From CAIOGI01 sp964561875 (GTDB lineage: Bacteria; Patescibacteriota; Minisyncoccia; Phycocordibacterales; PALSA-1337): a stretch of 64,000 nt of DNA. The notes beneath the pieces were generated by a model. The model was not told the DNA's origin, made no database searches, and was given only the letters and a program-made list of their open reading frames with translations. This document shows positions 44,202 through 53,217 of the stretch, piece by piece. Positions within the stretch are counted from its first letter, which is position 1. Each line of letters begins with the position of its first letter. The stretch spans positions 1-64,000 of the forward strand of contig CAZLQL010000003.1 in assembly GCA_964561875.1 (NCBI GenBank). Direction: 5' to 3'. The position numbers were made by a program, and so were the translations under genes.

Positions 44202-46424
44202 ATGAATTCAAAAACAATAGAAAATATATTAAAATTTACAGTATTTACTTCATTATTCGCAGTATTGTTTGTGCCACTTTATGTAGAAAATCACCTTTTC
44301 TTTCCTTTTATAACAGGAAAGGGATTTTTATTTAGAATACTTACTGAAATAGCTTTTGTATCATGGATAATATTGTTTATGAGAAATAGAGACTATTTAC
44401 CAAAATGGTCTTCTATACAAGTTAGCTTTACTCTATTCACAATCGTAATCCTAGTCGCAGATATTCTAGGTCTAAATTTCTTGAGAAGCTTCTGGTCAAA
44501 CTTCGAACGTATGGACGGTTTTGTAGGTCTTATACATCTATGGGGATATTTTATGGTCTTAACATCTGTCATGACATATAGAGTAGGGGACTTCTTAAAT
44601 TGGAGAAGATATCTAAATACAAGTATATTTGTGTCTATAATAATTACTATATATTCTCTATTTCAATTGTTAGGTTGGGCTGATATCCATCAAGGTTCTA
44701 CACGTCTAGATGCATCTTTGGGAAATGCTATATATCTTGCTGCTTACCTATTGTTCCATATATTTATCGCTATATATCTTGCTTTTGATTCTGCAGAAAG
44801 AAGAAATAAAATTCTAGTATGGTTCTATTCTGTATTATCGATTGTATTTGCTTTCTTTATGTATGAGACAGCAACAAGAGGAGCGGTACTTGGAGTTTTG
44901 GTGGGTCTTGTTGTTGGCCTTATAATGCTTTCAATCTGGAGTAAAAAGGAAGATAAGGTAATAAGATATTCTTCAATTGGAATATTACTATTTCTACTTA
45001 TATCAGTATCTATATTTTGGTTAAATAAAGATACAAAATTTGTTCAGGGAAACGATATATTGAGACGCTTCGCTTCTATATCTATAAGTGAAACTAAGAC
45101 TCAAGCTAGAGGATATATATGGCCAATGGCAATAAAGGGTGCTTTCGAAAATAAAAAAACAACTATCATAGGTTCAGGACAGGAAAATTTTAACTATGTA
45201 TTTAATGCAAACTATAACCCAAATATGTGGAGACATGAGCAGTGGTTCGACAGAGCTCACAACTCATATCTAGATTGGTTGGTTGCCGGTGGACTTCTTG
45301 GACTTATTGCATATCTGGCTATATTTATATCAGCATTTTATATGATAATCAGAAGTGATATATCTATAAATAAGAAGGCAACACTCTTTGGTGTAATAAT
45401 CGCTTATGGAATACAAAGTATATTTACTTTCGATAACCTAACTAGCTATTTATACTTCATAATAATTCTATCTATTATAGCTACACCAAGATCTACAAAA
45501 CTTCATAATTGGATTTCAAAGATACTATTATCAAATTCAAATAATTATCCAATAATAAGAGATTATTTATACACTCCTGTAGTTCTTATATTGTTTATAG
45601 TTACAATATACACAATCAATGTAAGACCTATACAAGCAAATACAAGACTTATAGATGCTATGATATCTTGTTCAGGTGGTCAAAATACTCCTTCAGTTGA
45701 AGCTTATCAAAATGCTTTGAAACTTGATCAATATGTCGCAAATCAAGAGATAAGAGAACAATCGCTTGCTTGTGGAACAAATATAATAAGAAGCAATCTT
45801 TCACAAAGTGCAAAAGAGAGTTTTGCTTATTTTGTGGTTACAAATATAGACAAGCAGATCAATATCACTCCAAATGATGCAAGAGCTTTTTATCTAGGTG
45901 GTACATTCCTTGATGAAGCGGGTAATTGGTCAGCTGCAAATGTATTGCTTGAAAGAGCAAATCAACTTTCACCAAACAAGCAATCGATCATGCTTGAATT
46001 GGCCACAAACTATATAAATTCAAATAGAATGAATGATGCTGTAGAGATCACTAGAAAAGCTTATGAACTAGCTACTGATAACGATATATCTAGAGCAGCC
46101 TACATATCTGTTCTTATAGTTTCAGGACAAGAAGCAAAAGCAAAAGAAATATTCTCCAAGCAACCAGAAGCTTTCTATGATGAGAGAATTGTAAACGCCT
46201 ATATGAATAAAAAGCAGTTTGATAAAGCGGCTTCAGTATATAAAAAACTAATTGAAATTAATCCAGAATATAAACAATATTATCTACAACTAGCTGGAGT
46301 ATATTACGCAAGTGGAAATAAATATCTAACAATACAAGAACTTAAGCTAATAGGGGATAAATTCCCAGAATCAAAAAAGCAGATTGATGATGCAATAAAG
46401 GAAGTGGAAAAGAAATTGCAATAA
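44202..46424 (+). CDS. O-antigen ligase/polymerase with C-terminal TPR repeats
   Basis: The 740-residue product has ten or more membrane helices up to about residue 470, with the Wzy_C-type loop ATRGAVLGVLVG and the large external loop containing RAHNSYLDWLVAGGLLGLIAYL, which is the usual ligase signature (H-N-x-x-L). Residues 500-740 are helical TPR-like repeats (DARAFYLGGTFLDEAGNWSAA, PNKQSIMLELATNYINSNR). It probably joins glycan units, either polymerising or attaching them to an acceptor, on the outer side of the membrane. A paralogue with the same plan lies at 57846. Confidence 0.88.
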   Translation: MNSKTIENILKFTVFTSLFAVLFVPLYVENHLFFPFITGKGFLFRILTEIAFVSWIILFMRNRDYLPKWSSIQVSFTLFTIVILVADILGLNFLRSFWSNFERMDGFVGLIHLWGYFMVLTSVMTYRVGDFLNWRRYLNTSIFVSIIITIYSLFQLLGWADIHQGSTRLDASLGNAIYLAAYLLFHIFIAIYLAFDSAERRNKILVWFYSVLSIVFAFFMYETATRGAVLGVLVGLVVGLIMLSIWSKKEDKVIRYSSIGILLFLLISVSIFWLNKDTKFVQGNDILRRFASISISETKTQARGYIWPMAIKGAFENKKTTIIGSGQENFNYVFNANYNPNMWRHEQWFDRAHNSYLDWLVAGGLLGLIAYLAIFISAFYMIIRSDISINKKATLFGVIIAYGIQSIFTFDNLTSYLYFIIILSIIATPRSTKLHNWISKILLSNSNNYPIIRDYLYTPVVLILFIVTIYTINVRPIQANTRLIDAMISCSGGQNTPSVEAYQNALKLDQYVANQEIREQSLACGTNIIRSNLSQSAKESFAYFVVTNIDKQINITPNDARAFYLGGTFLDEAGNWSAANVLLERANQLSPNKQSIMLELATNYINSNRMNDAVEITRKAYELATDNDISRAAYISVLIVSGQEAKAKEIFSKQPEAFYDERIVNAYMNKKQFDKAASVYKKLIEINPEYKQYYLQLAGVYYASGNKYLTIQELKLIGDKFPESKKQIDDAIKEVEKKLQ

Positions 46425-46427
46425 TTA

Positions 46428-46456
46428 TTGCATAATTAAAACTGATATATTAAAAT
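46428..46456 (+). promoter_or_regulatory. Promoter of a small RNA
   Basis: TTGCAT (46428-46433), 17 bp, TAAAAT (46451-46456). The -35 overlaps the end of the ligase gene region by a few bases. Transcription should start near 46463. Confidence 0.6.
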
Positions 46457-46462
46457 ATAGTG

Positions 46463-46545
46463 GTGTGAGTATCACAAATGTGTTGGTACTTCCAAATAAA
46501 ATGTCTACGAAAGGTCCTGTCTCGGCAGGATTTTTCGTTTTTATT
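46463..46545 (+). ncRNA. Candidate small RNA of about 80 nt
   Basis: Between a good promoter and an intrinsic terminator is a segment with a hairpin AGTATCAC...GTGTTGGTACT and a single-stranded linker. A 28-codon GTG frame (MSITNVLVLP...) runs through it but has no Shine-Dalgarno and passes through the terminator, so coding is unlikely. It matches no RNA family I know. Function unknown. Confidence 0.5.
46515..46545 (+). terminator. Terminator of the candidate small RNA
   Basis: TCCTG (46515-46519) pairs with CAGGA (46526-46530) around a TCTCGG loop, followed by TTTTTCGTTTTT. Confidence 0.7.
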
Positions 46546-46601
46546 TAAATAATTGTAAATGTAGGGGTAAAAGCTATATTTTCATCAAAAAGTAATATTG
46601 T

Positions 46602-46629
46602 TTGAAAAAACATGATTTAGGTGTATAAA
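46602..46629 (+). promoter_or_regulatory. Promoter of small cassette 3
   Basis: TTGAAA (46602-46607), 16 bp, TATAAA (46624-46629). The predicted leader is about 23 nt and contains the Shine-Dalgarno. Confidence 0.6.
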
Positions 46630-46658
46630 TATCTAGAAAGTACAAAAGGAGACATATT

Positions 46659-46847
46659 ATGCCCAGAACTGAAAGAAATAGTTCACCTGGTCGAAGAAAC
46701 GGTAAGGTCAATAAAGCCAAACAAGCAAGGACTGTTGGTAAACCGAAGCGTATCACGCATTACACTACGGGACCGCACTCGAGAGTTGAGTTTGTGTCTT
46801 TTACGCCACCACCTGTTACCCCGCTGGGTGTTAACCAGATCATTTGA
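46659..46847 (+). CDS. Small basic protein (62 aa), SD-led cassette 3
   Basis: ATG 46659 follows AAAAGGAG (46644-46651) with a 7-nt spacer, a textbook Shine-Dalgarno. The product is very basic in its first two thirds (MPRTERNSSPGRRNGKVNK, KPKRITHYTTG) and ends with a Pro-rich, hydrophobic segment (FTPPPVTPLGVNQII), suggesting nucleic-acid or ribosome binding. I recognise no family. Codons are GC-rich compared with the flanking secA and ligase genes. It has its own promoter and strong terminator. The alternative is that the segment acts as RNA. Confidence 0.55.
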   Translation: MPRTERNSSPGRRNGKVNKAKQARTVGKPKRITHYTTGPHSRVEFVSFTPPPVTPLGVNQII

Positions 46848-46853
46848 TTCTTT

Positions 46854-46885
46854 AAAGAGGAAGCCGGTGCTTCCTCTTTTTTATT
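46854..46885 (+). terminator. Terminator of small cassette 3
   Basis: AAAGAGGAAGC (46854-46864) pairs perfectly over 11 bp with GCTTCCTCTTT (46869-46879) around CGGT, followed by T residues. It is the strongest terminator in the window. Confidence 0.9.
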
Positions 46886-46957
46886 CAACATGTTTATTTT
46901 GTTTGTTTTCCACATATAAAATATATTTTATTTTTATACTCATGCTACAATAAAAAA

Positions 46958-47050
46958 GGATTGTTCCAAATGCTGGTGGTGGCTGTACTCACATATTAAT
47001 TAGACATTATATTTGGAGCTGACACCCATCACCAACATTTGGCGCAATCC
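46958..47050 (+). promoter_or_regulatory. Long 5' hairpin in the murB leader
   Basis: GGATTG (46958-46963)/CAATCC (47045-47050), CCAAATG (46966-46972)/CATTTGG (47036-47042) and GGTGGTGG (46975-46982)/CCATCACC (47026-47033) form one long hairpin with two-base symmetrical internal loops. An extended -10 TGCTACAAT ends at 46951, so transcription should begin at the first base of the hairpin. It ends 19 nt before the murB start and has no T-tract. It may stabilise the mRNA or regulate murB. Confidence 0.65.
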
Positions 47051-47069
47051 CTAATATACACTTTATTAA

Positions 47070-48089
47070 GTGAATATAATTTCTGGCCCAAATTTAAATA
47101 ATTTGACAACTTTTCGTATCGGGGGTAAAGCCCGATTTTTTTGTAGTATAAATAGTATAGAAGATATAGAAAAAGCATTAGAATTCGCTTCAAATAATAA
47201 TTTAAAGATATTTGTTTTAGGTGGAGGTTCAAATATACTTTTTTCGGACGAAGGTTTTGATGGTTTGGTAGTAAAGATGGAAATGATGGGTGTAAATGTT
47301 GAAGATATAGATGATGAAAAGAGTTTGGTTGAAGCTTTTGCAGGTGAGAATTGGGATGATTTTGTAAAATTTACTGTAGATAAAGGATTATATGGTCTTG
47401 AAAATTTATCATATATACCAGGTACAGTAGGAGCAAGTCCGGTTCAAAACATCGGAGCGTATGGAAGTGAAGTGAAAGATACTATTTATTCTGTAAAGGT
47501 ATTTGATATAAAGGATAATAAAATAGTTTTTTTTAACAACAAGGATTGTGATTTTAGTTATAGAAATAGTATTTTTAAAAAGAATAAAGGTAGGTATATC
47601 ATAGTTTCAGTTAAATTTATTTTAAATAAAAAAGGTAAATTAAATCTTGAGTATAAAGATATTAAAGAATATTTATTAAAAAATAATATAAAGAATCCAA
47701 CACTTTTAGATATTAGAGAAGCTGTAATAAATATAAGGAAGAATAAATTACCAGATATTGGTCTTGTCGGTACAGCAGGTTCATTTTTTAAAAATCCAAT
47801 TATAAAAAAGGAAAAGGTAGTTGAATTAAAAGTTAAATGGCCAGAATTGCCTGTGTATGATCATAATGATGAGGAAGTTAAGGTCTCTTTAGCATGGATA
47901 ATCGATAAAGTATGTGGTTTAAAGGGTTTGAGTAAGGGGAATGTCGGTATATATAAGAATCAGGCATTAGTACTGGTAAATAATGGAAATGCTACAGCAC
48001 AAGAAGTAAAAGATTTTGCAAATATTATAATAAAATCTGTAAAGGATATGACAGGTATAGATATAGAAACTGAGGTGGAATGGGTTTAG
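47070..48089 (+). CDS. murB: UDP-N-acetylenolpyruvoylglucosamine reductase
   Basis: The 339-residue flavoprotein reduces UDP-GlcNAc-enolpyruvate to UDP-MurNAc with NADPH. FAD-binding signatures are LTTFRIGGKARFF near the N-terminus, VLGGGSNILFSDEGFDG and SYIPGTVGASPVQNIGAYG; the catalytic serine is in GTAGSFFKNP, and the C-terminal glutamate in TEVEW closes the domain. The start is GTG 47070, preceded by a long leader hairpin instead of a Shine-Dalgarno. Followed by secA after 25 bp. Confidence 0.95.
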   Translation: MNIISGPNLNNLTTFRIGGKARFFCSINSIEDIEKALEFASNNNLKIFVLGGGSNILFSDEGFDGLVVKMEMMGVNVEDIDDEKSLVEAFAGENWDDFVKFTVDKGLYGLENLSYIPGTVGASPVQNIGAYGSEVKDTIYSVKVFDIKDNKIVFFNNKDCDFSYRNSIFKKNKGRYIIVSVKFILNKKGKLNLEYKDIKEYLLKNNIKNPTLLDIREAVINIRKNKLPDIGLVGTAGSFFKNPIIKKEKVVELKVKWPELPVYDHNDEEVKVSLAWIIDKVCGLKGLSKGNVGIYKNQALVLVNNGNATAQEVKDFANIIIKSVKDMTGIDIETEVEWV

Positions 48090-48095
48090 AAATTA

Positions 48096-48104
48096 TGATA
48101 TAGT
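48096..48104 (+). promoter_or_regulatory. Extended -10 promoter of secA, near-leaderless
   Basis: TGATATAGT ends 10 nt before ATG 48115, predicting a leader of about 4 nt. The GTG at 48103 lies within the -10 element, so it is unlikely to be the start. Confidence 0.6.
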
Positions 48105-48114
48105 GGCCGGACAT

Positions 48115-50625
48115 ATGGCTTTTTCACTAAAAACAATTTTTGGGGATAGAAATGCAAGCTTATTAAAGAAATACTCTGGTATTGTTTCTCAAGTAAACGC
48201 ACTAGAATCCAGCATAAGCGCACTTTCTGATTTAGAATTAAAAGACAAGACCAAATCTTTTAAAGAAAGACTAAATGGTAAAAGTGTCACAGATCAAAAG
48301 AAAATACTCGATGAAATACTTCCTGAAGCATTTGCTTTAGTTAGAGAAGCTTCAAAAAGAACTTTAAAACAAAGACACTTTGATGTTCAGCTTATTGGTG
48401 GTGCCATTCTTAATGGAGGAAATATAGCTGAAATGAGAACTGGAGAAGGAAAGACTCTGGTTGCAACTCTTCCTGCATATCTAAATGCTTTAACAGGTCG
48501 TGGGGTACATATAGTTACTGTAAATGATTATCTATCAAGAAGAGATGCTGTATGGATGGGACAGGTATATGATCTACTTGGTCTAACAACAGGAGTAATA
48601 AATCACGAAACTTCATATTTATACGATCCAAATCACAAAAATACAGGAGATGATAAGGTTGTAGATGAAAAAAGAGATGAGATAGGTTCTTTCCATGTGG
48701 TACACGATTATCTGCGCCCAGTTACAAGACGTGAAGCGTATTATGCAGATATAACATACGGTACAAACAACGAATTTGGTTTCGATTACCTTCGTGACAA
48801 TCTCGAATATGAAGAAAGCAAGCTTCGTCAAAGAGAATTTAATTATGCAATAGTCGATGAAATAGACTCTATTCTTATAGATGAAGCTAGAACCCCACTT
48901 ATTATATCTTCTCCAACTGTAGATTCAGAGAAACTTTATGGATCATTTGCGCAACTGGTTAGAGATTTTGTTAAAGATGAAGATTTTAAAGTCGATGAAA
49001 AAAATAGAAGCATTGCACTTACACCAAAAGGAATAGAAAAGGCAGAAAAGAAACTGGGTGTAGACAATATATATACCGATAAAGGAATAAAATATGTGCA
49101 CCATTTAGAGACAGCTATAAGAGCAAAGGCACTGTTTCATTTAAATAAAGAATACGTAATAAAAGATAATGCTATTGTCATAGTCGATGAATTCACAGGA
49201 CGTCTACAACCAGGAAGACGTTGGTCAGAAGGACTACATCAGGCCATAGAAGCAAAAGAAGGTGTAGAAATTCAAAAGGAATCTAGAACCTTTGCTTCTA
49301 TTACATTCCAGAATTATTTTAGATTATACAAAAAGCTTTCAGGTATGACGGGTACAGCGTTAACTTCAAGTGAAGAGTTTTTTAAAGTTTACGGTCTTGA
49401 AACCATAGTGGTACCTACAAATAAAACTATACAGAGAATAGATGAAAATGATTTGATATTTCAAACTGAAATAGGTAAATACAAAGCAATAGCAAGGAAA
49501 GTAAAAGAGTTACATGCTAATGGACAGCCAGTTCTTATAGGTACAGTTTCTATAGAAAAAAACGAAGTTCTATCACAGTTTCTAAAAGCAGAAGGTGTCC
49601 CACATGAAGTATTGAATGCTAAAAATCACGAAAGAGAAGGTGAAATAGTCGCTCAAGCTGGTAAAAAAGGTGCTGTAACAATAGCAACAAACATGGCGGG
49701 TAGAGGAGTGGATATAAAACTTGGTGGAAATCCCGGAAGTAAGGAATTGTACGAAGAAATAAAATCAATAGGAGGATTGTTTGTATTGGGTACAGAGCGT
49801 CATGAAGCTAGAAGAATAGACAATCAGCTTAGAGGTAGGTCAGGAAGACAAGGAGATCCAGGTAAGACACAGTTCTTCGTTTCTCTTGAAGATTCATTGA
49901 TGCGCATATTTGCTGGAGATACAGTAAAGGGACTTATGGGTAAACTCAATCTTGCTGAAGATGAAGCTATAGAAAATAGGATAATCACAAAATCTTTAGA
50001 AAATGCTCAAACAAAGATAGAGGGATTTAATTTTGATTCAAGAAAACATGTGCTTGAATATGACGATATCTTAAATCAACAAAGAAAAGTTATATATGAA
50101 AGAAGAAGATCTATATTGACGGGGTCAATCGATGAAGTAGAAAATAAACTAAATGAAATTGTAGGTCAAAATGAAGAATTAAAGAAAGTAGTAAAAGAAA
50201 AAACAGAGTTAATGGGAAGAGATAGGTTCATATCTACTGCTAGACAACTTATGTTACAAACAATAGATATGTTCTGGGTTGAACATCTAGAGGTGATGGA
50301 TTATACACGTTCGAGTGTAAATCTTCGTGCTTACGGACAACGTGATCCTTTGGTTGAATATAAGAGGGAGGGTTTAAGACTGTTTAAGGAGATGCAAGGT
50401 GTTGTCGAAAATCAGATTATCAGTTTACTTCCTCATGTTGGTGCTGGTGTAGCAAATCCTGAAACAATTAAGTTAAGAGAAATTCATGATGAAGCGCAAG
50501 TAATAGGTGGAGGAGATGGAAGTTCAAACAATAATACAGATAGTACAACAAAACCTGAAGTTGGTAGAAATGATCCATGTCCTTGTGGAAGTGGAAAAAA
50601 GTACAAGAAGTGTCATGGTAGATAA
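48115..50625 (+). CDS. secA: Preprotein translocase ATPase SecA
   Basis: The 836-residue motor drives unfolded proteins through SecYEG. Visible are the Walker A MRTGEGKTLVATLP (107-120), the Walker B region VDEIDSILIDEARTPLIIS (near 243-261), the helicase motif MAGRGVDIKLGGNPGSKE, RQGDPGKTQFFVSLED, and the C-terminal zinc-binding tail VGRNDPCPCGSGKKYKKCHGR, which binds SecB or lipids in other bacteria. Starts at ATG 48115, where MAFSLKTIFGD matches the family start. It is slightly shorter than E. coli SecA in the linker before the zinc tail. Overlaps the next gene by 11 bp. Confidence 0.97.
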   Translation: MAFSLKTIFGDRNASLLKKYSGIVSQVNALESSISALSDLELKDKTKSFKERLNGKSVTDQKKILDEILPEAFALVREASKRTLKQRHFDVQLIGGAILNGGNIAEMRTGEGKTLVATLPAYLNALTGRGVHIVTVNDYLSRRDAVWMGQVYDLLGLTTGVINHETSYLYDPNHKNTGDDKVVDEKRDEIGSFHVVHDYLRPVTRREAYYADITYGTNNEFGFDYLRDNLEYEESKLRQREFNYAIVDEIDSILIDEARTPLIISSPTVDSEKLYGSFAQLVRDFVKDEDFKVDEKNRSIALTPKGIEKAEKKLGVDNIYTDKGIKYVHHLETAIRAKALFHLNKEYVIKDNAIVIVDEFTGRLQPGRRWSEGLHQAIEAKEGVEIQKESRTFASITFQNYFRLYKKLSGMTGTALTSSEEFFKVYGLETIVVPTNKTIQRIDENDLIFQTEIGKYKAIARKVKELHANGQPVLIGTVSIEKNEVLSQFLKAEGVPHEVLNAKNHEREGEIVAQAGKKGAVTIATNMAGRGVDIKLGGNPGSKELYEEIKSIGGLFVLGTERHEARRIDNQLRGRSGRQGDPGKTQFFVSLEDSLMRIFAGDTVKGLMGKLNLAEDEAIENRIITKSLENAQTKIEGFNFDSRKHVLEYDDILNQQRKVIYERRRSILTGSIDEVENKLNEIVGQNEELKKVVKEKTELMGRDRFISTARQLMLQTIDMFWVEHLEVMDYTRSSVNLRAYGQRDPLVEYKREGLRLFKEMQGVVENQIISLLPHVGAGVANPETIKLREIHDEAQVIGGGDGSSNNNTDSTTKPEVGRNDPCPCGSGKKYKKCHGR

Positions 50626-50833
50626 AAATATTAAATTAGGGAAGTATAGACATTATAAAGGTAAAGAGTATGAAGTAATTGGTATTGCTAAACATAGTGA
50701 AAATCTGGAAGAATTGGTAGTATATAAAGCACTTTATGATGAAGGAGATATCTGGGTAAGACCAGTTAAAATGTTTCTGGAAGAAGTCGAAGTAAATAAA
50801 AGTAAAGTTCCGCGTTTTAGTTTTATTGGTTAA
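50615..50833 (+). CDS. DUF1653 domain protein (72 aa)
   Basis: The start at ATG 50615 gives a protein that is entirely the DUF1653 domain: GKYRHYKGKEYEVIGIAKHSE, LEELVVYKALYDEGDIWVRP and KMFLEEVEVNKSKVPRF. It is probably a small SH3-like or beta-barrel fold. Function is unknown, though the family is common in bacteria. It overlaps secA by 11 bp, so it is translated from the secA mRNA. The longer frame back to 50507 is a shadow of secA. Confidence 0.88.
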   Translation: MVDKNIKLGKYRHYKGKEYEVIGIAKHSENLEELVVYKALYDEGDIWVRPVKMFLEEVEVNKSKVPRFSFIG

Positions 50834-50865
50834 ATTAAATTTTAATTCTAAATAAAATAGAAGAC

Positions 50866-51777
50866 ATGCCAAAAAATAAAAAAGAAAAAGTTGTAGTAGT
50901 AGGTGGTGCGGGTTTTATAGGTTCAAACCTTACAGATAAACTTGTTGAAAAAGGTTTTGACGTTCATGTGATAGACAATCTAGTAGGTGGAAAAAAAGAA
51001 AATGTAAATAAAAATGCCAGTTTACATGTACTTGATATAACAAAAATAAAAGATATTCAACCTATAATAAATGGCGCTTCGTATGTATTTCATTTAGCTG
51101 CATTACCAAGAGTTCAGTTTTCTATTGATTTTCCAAGTGAATCAAACATGGTAAATGTTGAAGGAATGTTAAATGTTCTTATTGCTAGTACAAATGCAAA
51201 AGTAAAAAAGTTTATATATTCAGCTTCTTCCTCAGCTTATGGAGATCAAAAGAAAATGCCTTTAGTAGAAAGTTTTCCTGCAAATCCCAAGAGTCCATAT
51301 GGTCTACAAAAATACATTGGTGAATTGTATTGTAAATTGTGGACAAATATATACGGTTTACCAACTGTTTCTCTCAGGTATTTCAATGTATACGGTCCAA
51401 GACAAAGTGCTGAAGGAGCATACGCACTTGTGATTGCAAAGTTCCTAGAACAAGTTAAACAAGGTAAACCAATGACAATAACTGGTAATGGAAAGCAAAC
51501 TAGAGATTTTACTAGTGTACATGATGTAGTAAATGCAAATATATTAGCAATGGAAAGTAAAAAAGTAGGTAATGGTGAAGTTATAAATATAGGTGCAGGT
51601 AAAAACTATTCGATAAATGATGTTGCAAAATTTATAGGAGGGCCGGTTTTGTATGTGGAATCGAGATTAGAACCAAAAAATACTTTGGCAGACAATAAAC
51701 TTGCAAAAAAGCTTTTAGGTTGGACACCAAAAGTTAGCTTAAAAGAGGGTATAGAGGAATTGAAAAAGATAAATTAA
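50866..51777 (+). CDS. NAD-dependent nucleotide-sugar epimerase/dehydratase
   Basis: The 303-residue SDR enzyme has the Rossmann motif VVGGAGFIGSNL near the N-terminus, the serine block YSASSSAYGD, YGLQK as the active Tyr-x-x-x-Lys, and RYFNVYGPRQ further on. This order is typical of UDP-glucose 4-epimerase and related enzymes. It could supply UDP-galactose or a similar donor for the glycan cluster 5 kb upstream. Which sugar it converts is not decided by the sequence. Confidence 0.85.
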   Translation: MPKNKKEKVVVVGGAGFIGSNLTDKLVEKGFDVHVIDNLVGGKKENVNKNASLHVLDITKIKDIQPIINGASYVFHLAALPRVQFSIDFPSESNMVNVEGMLNVLIASTNAKVKKFIYSASSSAYGDQKKMPLVESFPANPKSPYGLQKYIGELYCKLWTNIYGLPTVSLRYFNVYGPRQSAEGAYALVIAKFLEQVKQGKPMTITGNGKQTRDFTSVHDVVNANILAMESKKVGNGEVINIGAGKNYSINDVAKFIGGPVLYVESRLEPKNTLADNKLAKKLLGWTPKVSLKEGIEELKKIN

Positions 51778-52283
51778 ACTTTTAAACCTCTTCGTTTTCT
51801 ATACCAATAAACTATATAAATAATTGCTAGAGATATTATATTTGTAAAAAATATAATAGGTGTTGACCAAGGTATTCCATCTATTGGTGTAAAACTAAAT
51901 GGCCATAGGTATGGTGTTGGGAAAAAACTTGTTGAATGTGTAAATAAATCAAGAAATATATGAAAAGCCCAAGCAAACATTTCCCATACAGGTTTTTTCA
52001 TTATTATCCAAACAACAAAAAATACTACAGCAAATACAACAAAACTATGTGTTATGTTGTATAAAGTATGCACGTAAGAGTCTATTTCTATCATTCCAGG
52101 AGGTTTCATACTCCAGTGTACTGACTCAGGATCAAATATAGTCATTACCAATCTAGATCCTGTGTATATACCAAATGATAAAAGGTCAGGTGCTATGCCA
52201 AGTAGAAATGCTAGCCAAAAACTCTTTTTATTTTTTCTACCAAAAGCGATACTACCCCAAAGCCCATGTGAAAGTATGTCCAT
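51774..52283 (-). CDS. YdjM-like membrane protein (metal-dependent hydrolase family)
   Basis: The 169-residue protein has DILSHGLWGSIAFG at the N-terminus, LLGIAPDLLSFGIY and FHIFLDLFTHSTSFFP, giving the His and Asp pattern of the YdjM/YbcI family, membrane-bound metal-dependent hydrolases with uncertain substrates. Four hydrophobic segments are visible. It converges on the epimerase gene with a 4-bp overlap, and diverges from the DoxX-like gene across 38 bp. Confidence 0.75.
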   Translation of the reverse strand: MDILSHGLWGSIAFGRKNKKSFWLAFLLGIAPDLLSFGIYTGSRLVMTIFDPESVHWSMKPPGMIEIDSYVHTLYNITHSFVVFAVVFFVVWIIMKKPVWEMFAWAFHIFLDLFTHSTSFFPTPYLWPFSFTPIDGIPWSTPIIFFTNIISLAIIYIVYWYRKRRGLKV

Positions 52284-52321
52284 ATGGTGTTATAATACAA
52301 TATATATTGATTAATTAAAAT

Positions 52322-52780
52322 ATGAGATCGTTTCTAATAAAATTCGATTTTTGGTTTATTGGTTTTTTGAGAAAAATCAGCATTCCTTTTTCTAGATTTG
52401 CACTTTTTATAGTATTTTTTTGGTTTGGAATACTTAAGATAATAGGTACTAGTCCAGCAAATCCTCTTGTTTCAGATTTGCTACACTCCACACTGCCTTT
52501 TATGTCTTTCAGTGTGTTTATCGTATTATTCTCTATTTATGAAATGATTATTGGTATAACGTTTCTTATACCTAGATTAGAAAGGCTAGCCATTGCACTA
52601 CTCTTACCACATATGTTTATGACTATTCTGCCACTATTTTTTCTTAGAGCAATGACTTGGCAAGGATTTTTAACACCTACACTTGAAGGTCAGTACATAA
52701 TAAAAAATCTAGTTATCATAGCACTAGCTATGGGAATAGCGGGTCATTTAACACCTATAAATATTAAAAATAAAAAATGA
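52322..52780 (+). CDS. DoxX/YkgB-like four-helix membrane protein
   Basis: The 152-residue product has four hydrophobic segments in a DoxX-like arrangement: FALFIVFFWFGILKIIGTSPANPLV matches the first helix and loop of the DoxX/DUF417 type. Function in the family is unclear; some act in redox stress. TATAAT at 52291-52296 lies 25 bp before the start. It overlaps the DUF192 gene by 4 bp. Confidence 0.7.
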   Translation: MRSFLIKFDFWFIGFLRKISIPFSRFALFIVFFWFGILKIIGTSPANPLVSDLLHSTLPFMSFSVFIVLFSIYEMIIGITFLIPRLERLAIALLLPHMFMTILPLFFLRAMTWQGFLTPTLEGQYIIKNLVIIALAMGIAGHLTPINIKNKK

Positions 52781-53217
52781 AATTTAAATATTTAATCATA
52801 TCTTCGGTATTTGTTATTTTAATCATGACAGTGTTTTGGATATTTAAAAATAATTCAAATACCGTCAAGGTAGATTTAAAAAGTTTCAATATAATTTATG
52901 CTGATAATGAAGAAAAACTTGAGAAGGGTTTGAGCGATAGAGAAAGTTTGGATGATAAAAGTCTCATGTTATTTGTATTCAATAATCCTAGTACTTATGG
53001 ATTTTGGATGAAGGATATGAAATTTAATATTGATATTGTTTGGCTAGATGAATCATACAAAGTAGTGCATGTTGAAGAGAATTTATCACCAGAAACATAT
53101 CCGAAAATATTTTATCCAAAGAGTAAAGCCCTCTATGTCCTGGAAGCAAATCCAAATTTTGTAAAAGATCATGATATAAAACTGGGCAATACACTCGTTT
53201 TTTCTGATAAAAAATAA
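52777..53217 (+). CDS. DUF192 exported protein
   Basis: The 146-residue product begins with a hydrophobic signal anchor (about 5-24), then the DUF192 domain: KLEKGLSDRESLDDKSLMLF, YGFWMKDMKFNIDIVWLDES and ALYVLEANPNFVKDHDIKLG. These small beta-rich proteins are exported in many bacteria with no assigned function. It starts in an ATGA overlap with the DoxX-like gene. Confidence 0.85.
   Translation: MKFKYLIISSVFVILIMTVFWIFKNNSNTVKVDLKSFNIIYADNEEKLEKGLSDRESLDDKSLMLFVFNNPSTYGFWMKDMKFNIDIVWLDESYKVVHVEENLSPETYPKIFYPKSKALYVLEANPNFVKDHDIKLGNTLVFSDKK

Noticed and set aside
46467..46550. 28-codon frame MSITNVLVLP... as a gene
   Set aside because: It runs through an intrinsic terminator and lacks start signals.
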